The notes under the pieces are model-generated. The model did not search any database. It was given only the letters and a program-made list of their open reading frames with translations, and was not told the DNA's origin. Source: CAYRTD01 sp964528675 (GTDB taxonomy: Bacteria > Bacteroidota > Bacteroidia > Bacteroidales > GCA-2748055). Taken from it: a DNA stretch of 28,676 nt. The position numbers and the translations under genes were made by a program. Positions 16,189 to 22,702 of the stretch are shown piece after piece (the first letter of the stretch is position 1; the number at the start of each line of letters is the position of its first letter). The DNA lies in contig CAZGTU010000058.1 of the NCBI GenBank assembly GCA_964528675.1, forward strand, positions 1-28,676, read 5' to 3'.

Positions 16189-17286
16189 CTATAAATCAAT
16201 TTTTTCATCAGTATTAATGGATTGGTAAACAGCATCAACCACAATCATATCTCTTAAACCTTCTTCTCCGGGAACTCTTACAGGTTCATCTTTCAATACA
16301 TTTTTAGCAACTGAATCCATCTGTGCTGCCTGCTGGTTTATATTAGGAAATTCAATCGGTCCTTTGCTGCTTCTACCTTTAATTCCTCCATAGCCCGAAA
16401 ATGGCCTCAACTCAAACCAACCTTTACGGGCAGTTGAATGAAGAAAATTAAAACTTGCATGAAACCCGGTATTCAAATTAGCCACAGTTCCCGATGAAAA
16501 CTGAAGTTGGAATGTCGTAGCCTCATCAACATCTGTGGTTATTTCCGGGCGTAATACAAAAGTCTGAGCAGATACCGATACCGGTTCTTCACCTGTTACA
16601 TACCTGGCTGCCTGAAGCGGATATACACCCATATCCATCATGGCTCCTCCTCCCATTTTCTTCTGCCACTTCCAATGATTAAACAATGTATTTCTGTAAG
16701 CAGCTCCACAGGAAATATGTAATACTTTCCCGAAAACTTCTTCCTGTCCCAATCGCATCACTTCCTGTGTATTCTTTTCATGGTGCAGACGATATCCGAT
16801 AGCCAGTTTTACGTTGTTCTCCTTACAGGCTTCAATCATCTCACGGCATTCCTGGACATTCATTGCCATAGGTTTTTCACAGATAACATGCTTTCCTGCC
16901 CTGGCTGCACGAATGGTATATTCTTTATGCATTGAGTTTGGAAGAACTACATATACAATATCAATGTCAGGATTATTCTCGATATCATCAAAATTCTGAT
17001 AGTTATAGATATTCTTTTTCGGTATATTGTATTTCTCAGCCCATATTTTTTCTTTTTCCGGAGTACCCGTAACAATGCCGGCAAGATAGGCAATTTCTGT
17101 TTCCTGAAGAGATGGAGCCAGTACATCAGTACTGTAATATCCCAGACCAACAAGAGCTATGCCTACTTTTTTATTCTTCCCGGTAAGAATGGAGGGAATG
17201 TTTGCTGAAGATGACATGATTGCAGCTCCTGTAAGACCTAAAGCGGATTTCTTTATAAAATACCTGCGGGTAGTTGGTTTTTTCAT
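16189..17286 (-). CDS. Gfo/Idh/MocA-family oxidoreductase, Tat-exported
   Basis: A 365-residue NAD(P)-dependent oxidoreductase, closest in layout to glucose-fructose oxidoreductase. The N-terminus carries a twin-arginine signal (TTRRYFIKKSALGLTGAAI), so the folded enzyme with its bound cofactor is predicted to be exported to the periplasm. The dinucleotide-binding turn is ALVGLGYYS (44-52), the family signature GKHVICEKPMA has the Glu137-Lys138-Pro139 motif, and GYRLHHEKN and GGGAMMDMGVY match the substrate domain. Probable role is oxidation or reduction of a sugar or sugar derivative; the exact substrate cannot be read. It is divergent from metA with 227 bases between. Confidence 0.9.
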   Translation of the reverse strand: MKKPTTRRYFIKKSALGLTGAAIMSSSANIPSILTGKNKKVGIALVGLGYYSTDVLAPSLQETEIAYLAGIVTGTPEKEKIWAEKYNIPKKNIYNYQNFDDIENNPDIDIVYVVLPNSMHKEYTIRAARAGKHVICEKPMAMNVQECREMIEACKENNVKLAIGYRLHHEKNTQEVMRLGQEEVFGKVLHISCGAAYRNTLFNHWKWQKKMGGGAMMDMGVYPLQAARYVTGEEPVSVSAQTFVLRPEITTDVDEATTFQLQFSSGTVANLNTGFHASFNFLHSTARKGWFELRPFSGYGGIKGRSSKGPIEFPNINQQAAQMDSVAKNVLKDEPVRVPGEEGLRDMIVVDAVYQSINTDEKIDL

Positions 17287-17500
17287 CGGGTTTGGTTTTA
17301 GTTATAAAGCTAAAATAAGGAATATTATTGAATGTAAACAATAAGCATATCTGTTGTTTTTAGGTTTTCGAGTTAAAAAATCAGGTAATTGATCAGTAAT
17401 ATCCTGTATTGTAATGTTGATTGAAACACTAAACCAAAATCTAAAAGAAATGTTAAATTATTTATTTTATGACTATTATTTTGTTTTTTTGGACCAAATT

Positions 17501-17507
17501 AAAGGAG
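17501..17507 (+). promoter_or_regulatory. Strong Shine-Dalgarno site of metA
   Basis: AAAGGAG six bases ahead of the ATG at 17514 fixes the metA start. It is identical in sequence and spacing to the site before the metallo-hydrolase gene at 7632, in a window where such sites are otherwise rare. Confidence 0.75.
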
Positions 17508-17513
17508 TGAATC

Positions 17514-18422
17514 ATGCCAATTAATGTTCCCAATAATCTTCCCGCCATCAAGGAGCTGAGAGATGAAAATATTTTTATCATGGAAGAATCAAGGGCGATC
17601 CATCAGGATATCCGTCCACTGAGACTGGCTATGCTCAATCTCATGCCCATAAAACAGGTCGCTGAGACTGATCTGCTCCGAAATTTATCAAATACTTCCC
17701 TGCAGGTTGAACTTGATCTTATATACATGGATGAGCATGAATCAAAAAATACGCCCAGGGAACATATGGATGTGTTCTATAAAACATTTGATGAAATTTC
17801 CCATAAACGATATGACGGTCTGATAATTACAGGAGCCCCCGTTGAATTATTGCCATTTGAAGAGGTAGATTACTGGGAAAGACTTTGTGAGGTGATGGAC
17901 TGGAGCAAAACCAATGTTACCAATACCCTGCATATATGCTGGGGAGCACAGGCGGGGCTTTATCATCATTACGGGCTTCAGAAATTTCCCTTACCTAAAA
18001 AAGTGTTTGGAGTTTTTGACCATTTTATAACTGACAGAAAAGTTCCTCTTGTACGGGGATTTGATGATATATTCCCCGCCCCTCACTCCAGGTACACAGA
18101 AAACAGACTGAAAGACATCCGCGAACATCCTGACCTGTCTCTGCTTGCATGGTCGGAGAAAGTTGGTTCCAATATTGTTGTTTCAAAGGATAACCGCCAG
18201 GTTTTCATTTCCGGACATCTTGAGTATAATCCACTTACACTTAAAAATGAATATGACAGGGATGTTGATAAAGGCCTTGAGATTGATATACCTGAAAATT
18301 ACTTTCCGGGCGATGATCCCTCCAAACCACCTGTAATTCGCTGGAGAGCCCATGCCAATCTACTATTTTCCAACTGGCTGAATTATTATGTATACCAGGT
18401 TACTCCCTATGAATGGGAATGA
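17514..18422 (+). CDS. metA: Homoserine O-acyltransferase (MetA), predicted acetyl-CoA type
   Basis: A 302-residue enzyme that activates homoserine for methionine synthesis. It aligns in register with the MetA family: NLMPIK at 42-47, ITGAPVE at 105-111, the nucleophile Cys142 in HICWGAQAGLYHHYG, and the SGHLEYN motif holding the catalytic His/Glu. Residue 111 is glutamate. In studied members Glu at this position goes with acetyl-CoA and Gly (as in E. coli) with succinyl-CoA, so this is predicted to be a homoserine O-acetyltransferase despite belonging to the MetA fold usually annotated as succinyltransferase. Start supported by AAAGGAG. No SAM riboswitch is recognisable in the 227 bases upstream. 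Confidence 0.95.
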   Translation: MPINVPNNLPAIKELRDENIFIMEESRAIHQDIRPLRLAMLNLMPIKQVAETDLLRNLSNTSLQVELDLIYMDEHESKNTPREHMDVFYKTFDEISHKRYDGLIITGAPVELLPFEEVDYWERLCEVMDWSKTNVTNTLHICWGAQAGLYHHYGLQKFPLPKKVFGVFDHFITDRKVPLVRGFDDIFPAPHSRYTENRLKDIREHPDLSLLAWSEKVGSNIVVSKDNRQVFISGHLEYNPLTLKNEYDRDVDKGLEIDIPENYFPGDDPSKPPVIRWRAHANLLFSNWLNYYVYQVTPYEWE

Positions 18423-18447
18423 TTTATGGTTTAATCATTTAACCGTT

Positions 18448-18487
18448 CCCGCCTGCCGAAGCTAGGACTAGCGTTTTGGCGGGCAGG
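18448..18487. repeat. REP-like GC-rich hairpin element
   Basis: An imperfect inverted repeat with inner arms GCTAG (18461-18465) and CTAGC (18468-18472) and outer GC-rich arms, CCCGCCTGCCGAA against GTTTTGGCGGGCAGG, giving a stem of about 20 pairs with bulges and wobble pairs. Its high GC contrasts sharply with its surroundings. It follows metA by 25 bases and could also act as an RNA-stabilising or terminating structure, though no T tract follows. Confidence 0.65.
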
Positions 18488-18593
18488 TAGGTGCTTCATT
18501 AGCTTATGAATGTATTGATTAATTTATAATCATCAAAAGCTTAAATGACTGTTTATTTGATGCTTGTGGAGTTTGATATATGATTGTTGGTGG

Positions 18594-18633
18594 TTGGCAG
18601 TAGTAGTTGGCAGATGCAGTCAGTATTTGGCAG
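18594..18633. repeat. Three TTGGCAG units
   Basis: TTGGCAG occurs at 18594-18600, 18607-18613 and 18627-18633 with related GCAG/CAGT sequence between, giving a degenerate repeat of period 6-7. Third of the short-period intergenic repeats in the window. Confidence 0.6.
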
Positions 18634-18770
18634 GGGACTCACTCCGCTTATCCCTTCACTTTTCTGAGTCGATTCAAAATTTTAATTTTTTCTGTAAGGA
18701 TTGACCTATTAGGGAGTCTAATAATCTGAAATTCATTTTTATTTTAGAAAAATAGATTAAAGATTTGATT

Positions 18771-19835
18771 ATGAAACTAATACAATATTATTTGTTTTTC
18801 CTGGTAACTATTTTATTTGCTCAAAGTGCAAAGGGCCAGGATAGTCTTGTTGCTTACTGGAGTTTTGACGCCTTAAATGGCGAGGTTTTTAGCGATGAGT
18901 CGGGGAATGGATATCATGGAACCAATAATGGTGCAGAACTTGTGCCTGGGATCAAAGGAAAAGCCCTGGGATTCGATGGTCTGAACGATTTTGCAAGAGT
19001 ATCGGGAAAAGCGGGTATGCCACCCGAAGTTTTGCGGGAAATGGGGTCAGGATCCATTTCCTTATGGTTTAAGCTTGAACATATCCCGGAAGAAAACGGT
19101 ATTGCCCCGTTATTTTATTATGGCAATAGTGAAAAATGCGACTTCTTTGATGCAGCGAACGAGGGTCTTATCATAGAAGTGGGCCACAGCCCGGTACATT
19201 ACAGGTCAAAAAGATTATACTTCACTATCTGGAAAAACGGATGTACTCTACCTTCATTCTGTTATGACTCCAATGATCCCATTGAAACAGGAAAATGGTA
19301 TCATTTTGTTGCAGTGGTAGGTGAAGATTACAATACAGGCTATCTTAACGGCAAAGAAATGAAGAACCGCAGATATAATTTTGGAAATTCAAGCTATTCA
19401 CAATTTTTCGAAGATGCTGTTGTCCATGAGAGATTATGGCTTGGAAAAGGTCACTGGGACCGGACTGTACAGTTTTTCAAAGGCTCAATTGATGAGGTGA
19501 AGATCTTTAGCAAAGCTCTTTCCGCTGAGGAAGTTGAAATGGTATATAATGAAGCGGTTGGTTTTCCTACCGGAATATCATTAGCAAAAAAGGAATCGAA
19601 GGAAATAAAATTATTTCCAAATCCTGCACAAAATCTATTAAGATATGATATCAGTGAACGGAAGAATAAAATCGGTGGGGTCAGGTTGATAGATTTGAAC
19701 GGTCGAATAGTGTTGGAAAGAAAGATAAATTCTGTTGAAGGGGAAATGAATCTGGAAAACCTTAATGCTGGCTATTACAATATTGAATTTTATGGAGATA
19801 ATAGTAATTACAGAAAAATAGTCCTGATTCGGTGA
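18771..19835 (+). CDS. LamG-domain protein with T9SS sorting domain
   Basis: A 354-residue secreted protein. A signal peptide ends near QSAKGQ (residue 23). Residues about 26-245 form a LamG/concanavalin-like domain: LVAYWSFDALNG, then SISLWFKLEHIP, KWYHFVAVVG, GYLNGKEMK and GSIDEVKIFSKALSAEEV, the standard LamG pattern. The last 81 residues (from about 274) are a type A type-IX-secretion sorting domain, with IKLFPNPAQN, VRLIDLNGRIVLE, MNLENLNAGYYNIEF and a C-terminal KIVLIR. It is therefore predicted to cross the outer membrane by T9SS and be attached to the surface or released; ligand probably a glycan or protein. I start at the ATG two codons after an in-frame TTG. Confidence 0.9.
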   Translation: MKLIQYYLFFLVTILFAQSAKGQDSLVAYWSFDALNGEVFSDESGNGYHGTNNGAELVPGIKGKALGFDGLNDFARVSGKAGMPPEVLREMGSGSISLWFKLEHIPEENGIAPLFYYGNSEKCDFFDAANEGLIIEVGHSPVHYRSKRLYFTIWKNGCTLPSFCYDSNDPIETGKWYHFVAVVGEDYNTGYLNGKEMKNRRYNFGNSSYSQFFEDAVVHERLWLGKGHWDRTVQFFKGSIDEVKIFSKALSAEEVEMVYNEAVGFPTGISLAKKESKEIKLFPNPAQNLLRYDISERKNKIGGVRLIDLNGRIVLERKINSVEGEMNLENLNAGYYNIEFYGDNSNYRKIVLIR

Positions 19836-19910
19836 CGTGTTTATCTCCTTTTTTTCCTTGTGTTTTTTATGCATTTGTGGCCTTTTTTCCATAATTTTAA
19901 CTGTCTTTAA

Positions 19911-20987
19911 ATGGAGATTATAATTATGGAACACATCCTTCAATTTCTTGAATACCTTCTCGAACCTGTCATTGTAGTTTTTGTGCTTGTCATTCTTCTT
20001 TTTCTTAATAAATGGTTTTTTGACAGATTAAAATCAACTTCATCAAAGGCTTACATTACAAGAAGTACAATTGCGTTCATCCTCGTCTTAATTGGAATTC
20101 TTGCTTTCATCCTTTCTCTTCCTATCGACAAGACTCTAAAAGGTCAGATCCTCAGTTTTCTTGCCATACTCATCAGTGCCGGGATAGCCCTTAGCTCAAC
20201 AACTGTACTGGGGAATATTATCGCCGGAATAATGAATAATTCCATGAACCGTTTCAGAAGTGGCGACCTGATTAAGCTTGATGATTTTCATGGAAGGGTA
20301 ACAAAGAAGAATATTTTTCATACAGAAATTCAACTGGAGGACAGTAATTTTATTACCATACCTAATTTATATATCTCTTCTCAGCCGGTTAAGCTTATTC
20401 GCAAATCCAACACTGTAATATCAACAAGCATTTCACTGGGTTATGATATCCCACGGTTAAGAATTGAGGAAGCCCTGAAAAAAGCTGCCGGTGAAGCCGG
20501 CCTGAAGGATCCTTATGTTTATATCACAGAGCTTGGCGACTATTCCGTAGTATATAAAATTCATGGATTTCTCGATGATAGCAAGAAGTTTTTCAGCACG
20601 AATTCATTATTGAATGCAAAAGTAATGGATGTACTTCATGAAAAGAAGATCGAGATTGTTTCTCCTACTTTTATGAACCAGAGAAGAGTGGATGAAAAAG
20701 AATTCATTCCCGAACAGGATGTAAAAGAAGAACAACAAGAAGAAAAGGAAACTCCCGAGGAACTGGTTTTCGACGAAGCGATTAAATCCGAGAAACTGGA
20801 AAAGAAGAAAGATTTCCTTCAGAAGATTGAAAAAGAAAAAGCACAACTGAAAGATGAACTCAAAGAAATAAAGGATGAGGAAGAGGTGGAGAGGATAAAA
20901 TCATCTATTGCCAGGCTTGATGAGTTGAAGGAACAGCTTGAGGAGAATATCAGGGAGCAGAGTGATAGGGGAGAGGGGGAGGAATAG
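19911..20987 (+). CDS. MscS-family mechanosensitive channel with C-terminal coiled coil
   Basis: A 358-residue membrane protein. Hydrophobic helices lie at about 15-33, 52-70 and 81-105, the last being the pore helix region (ISAGIALSSTTVLGNIIAG). The MscS beta domain follows (FRSGDLIKLDDFHGRVTKKNIFHTEIQ, then NFITIPNLYI), and the alpha-beta C-terminal domain ends near NQRRVDE. The remaining 100 residues are highly charged Glu/Lys and predicted to form a coiled coil, longer than in the E. coli MscS. Likely releases solutes on hypo-osmotic shock. The ATG at 19926 is an alternative start (MEHILQFLEY). Its stop directly abuts an orphan receptor fragment. Confidence 0.9.
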   Translation: MEIIIMEHILQFLEYLLEPVIVVFVLVILLFLNKWFFDRLKSTSSKAYITRSTIAFILVLIGILAFILSLPIDKTLKGQILSFLAILISAGIALSSTTVLGNIIAGIMNNSMNRFRSGDLIKLDDFHGRVTKKNIFHTEIQLEDSNFITIPNLYISSQPVKLIRKSNTVISTSISLGYDIPRLRIEEALKKAAGEAGLKDPYVYITELGDYSVVYKIHGFLDDSKKFFSTNSLLNAKVMDVLHEKKIEIVSPTFMNQRRVDEKEFIPEQDVKEEQQEEKETPEELVFDEAIKSEKLEKKKDFLQKIEKEKAQLKDELKEIKDEEEVERIKSSIARLDELKEQLEENIREQSDRGEGEE

Positions 20988-21295
20988 AAAATGGTAGTTT
21001 TGTTTTTGGTTACGACTTTAAAATCAATCCCAATCTCCGACTGAAGGTAGAACCCTACTATCAGAAACTTTACGATGTTCCTGTTGTGGATGAAACGGCT
21101 TACTCCATGATTAATTTTAAAAGTGACTGGACTTTTAAACAGGAACTGGAAAACAAAGGTACCGGAAGAAACAGGGGTATTGACTTCATCCTGGAACGCT
21201 TCCTGAAAAATGGCTATTATTATATGTCCACTTTTTCTCTTTATAGCTCCAAATATTCAGGTGGCGATGGAGTGGAACGGAGGACACGTTATGAC
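20987..21295 (+). pseudogene. Orphan fragment of a TonB-dependent receptor barrel
   Basis: An open frame beginning at the last base of the MscS stop codon encodes about 103 residues that look like the middle of a TonB-dependent receptor barrel: FGYDFKINPNLRLKVEPYYQ, LYDVPVVDETAYSMINFK, LENKGTGRNRGIDFILERFL and YYMSTFSLYSSKYSGGDGVE. No plug, signal peptide or barrel end is present, and the similarity stops after RRTRYDG. It runs without a stop into the next gene, so an annotation tool would fuse them (in-frame GTG at 21086). It does not derive from the receptor at 22699-25476, whose equivalent segment differs. Most likely a gene remnant left by recombination. Confidence 0.7.
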
Positions 21296-21328
21296 GGGGA
21301 TCGGTCTGCTGAGAAAAACATCATAAAT

Positions 21329-21787
21329 ATGATCGTTAAAAATAAACTCGATAATGCTTTCGGACCCGTTGGGACACCTGCAGGGATCTTTATTTTCGGG
21401 GTGGGAGTTATTGCCAGCATTTATTCACTGGGAGGACTTCTCCTTATAATTGTTGGCGCTTTTATCGGTTTTACCTCAACTTCTGCGTTGATTGATTTTG
21501 AGCGAAAGCGGGTCAAACTTCGTAATGATTATTTTGGAATTTTCCGATCCGGTGACTGGATTGACCTGAAACCCGGCATGAAATTAGGAATTAAAAAGAT
21601 GCTTAAATCATGGCGGGCTTACAGCAGAGGAAACCGAAGTCTTGATGTTCCCGAAAAGAATTACCGCATATTCCTGTTTGATGAGCAAAACAAAAAGATA
21701 ATGCCTCTGATGAAAATAGATTCATTCCATGATGCAACGGGAAAACTGGATGAATTATCGAGAAAGCTGGTATTGCAAATCGCTTAA
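21329..21787 (+). CDS. Small two-helix membrane protein, unknown function
   Basis: From the ATG at 21329 the product is 152 residues: a short basic start (MIVKNKLDNAFGP), two closely spaced hydrophobic helices (about 17-52: GIFIFGVGVIASIYSLGG then LLIIVGAFIGFTSTSALI), and a polar C-terminal part with beta-strand character (DFERKRVKLRNDYFGIFR, then KNYRIFLFDEQNKKI). I chose this start because everything before it is receptor-fragment sequence. The fold outline, helix hairpin followed by a small PH-like beta domain, is a guess. I do not recognise a function. No terminator is visible after it. Confidence 0.65.
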   Translation: MIVKNKLDNAFGPVGTPAGIFIFGVGVIASIYSLGGLLLIIVGAFIGFTSTSALIDFERKRVKLRNDYFGIFRSGDWIDLKPGMKLGIKKMLKSWRAYSRGNRSLDVPEKNYRIFLFDEQNKKIMPLMKIDSFHDATGKLDELSRKLVLQIA

Positions 21788-21961
21788 CCTCAAAAAGTAC
21801 CTGAAGAACCTGTTTCTCGTATTTCACATATTACAATTCGATACTTTTTAGAATATTTTTATAAAAAATTCTATTTATTTATGGAATGTTTTATAAAAAT
21901 GTTATTTTCGGAATTCATTTCAAAAATGAAAGTAACCAAACACATTGTTCAATTACTATTT

Positions 21962-22702
21962 ATGAAGAACTCGCGAGGAATGATCCATTTGGGAGTAAAA
22001 AATTGGTTTTTATTTGTGTTTCTGTTGTTTCTAGCCTGTAGCAGTTATGCCCAGGAAACTTCCGAAGCAAAATATGAGAGTATCCTGCAAACTTTTGATG
22101 AATCCTATGGGGTGGATTATAATCTGGTGAACGGAGTGAAATTCGTCGATTTCTATGCAGTCGCTTCGGGTCATCCATGGTTTTCAGAACCGGAGTTCGG
22201 ACATGGTTGGTTGATTGTCGACGGGAAAAAGTATTTGGGTCAAAAGCTTAATTATGATGTTTATAACCAGATTGTGGTTGCTGAGCATGATTCGAGACTA
22301 CTGGGCGTACAGAGGTTTATTGTTCCTGATGTTTATCTCGACGGATTTCATATGAATGGAAGAACTTTCAGGAAAATGACCGTAGATAATAAGAATGAAA
22401 GAATTTATGAAGTTGTTTCCGAAGGCCATTTTACACTGCTGATTAGCTATGAGAAAACCTATAACTTGAGCAGAGATGCCAATGACAGAAATTACCGTTT
22501 CAGCAATATTGTCATCGATCGTTATATTTTATTCAATGATGAATTAAAGAAATTTAAAAGGCCAAGATCATTTCGGAGGTGTTTCCCTAAGGACATCCAG
22601 GATGAAATTAAAACCTATATGAAAGATCAAAATATCAATTTTAAAAAATCAAGCTTAACGGAAATCAGGAGCTTGATGCAATACATCAACAGTCTGGTAT
22701 GA
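21962..22702 (+). CDS. Secreted protein of unknown function, first gene of the receptor operon
   Basis: From the ATG at 21962 the product is 246 residues with a signal peptide (NWFLFVFLLFLACSSYAQ, cleavage after about residue 31). In-frame ATGs at 21881 and 21980 are alternatives; 21962 or 21980 gives a normal signal peptide, whereas 21881 adds 27 residues. The mature part begins ETSEAKYESILQTFDESYG and is rich in beta strands and aromatic residues (GWLIVDGKKYLGQKLNYDVY, VPDVYLDGFHMNGRTFRKM), ending in a charged helical tail. I do not recognise the family. Its stop overlaps the receptor start by 4 bp (ATGA), so it is co-translated with it and is probably a periplasmic or surface partner of the receptor. 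Confidence 0.75.
   Translation: MKNSRGMIHLGVKNWFLFVFLLFLACSSYAQETSEAKYESILQTFDESYGVDYNLVNGVKFVDFYAVASGHPWFSEPEFGHGWLIVDGKKYLGQKLNYDVYNQIVVAEHDSRLLGVQRFIVPDVYLDGFHMNGRTFRKMTVDNKNERIYEVVSEGHFTLLISYEKTYNLSRDANDRNYRFSNIVIDRYILFNDELKKFKRPRSFRRCFPKDIQDEIKTYMKDQNINFKKSSLTEIRSLMQYINSLV

Larger units (their letters stand above)
18423..18770. other. Intergenic region downstream of metA with repeats
   Basis: These 348 bases hold no gene. They contain a REP-like hairpin at 18448-18487, three TTGGCAG units between 18594 and 18633, and otherwise AT-rich sequence leading to the LamG gene. The region looks like a collecting point for small repeated elements. Confidence 0.7.

Noticed and set aside
17287..17513. 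SAM riboswitch or MetJ-type operator upstream of metA
   Set aside because: I could not draw a four-way junction or find a conserved SAM-riboswitch core, and there is no repeated met-box; only a Shine-Dalgarno site is clear.
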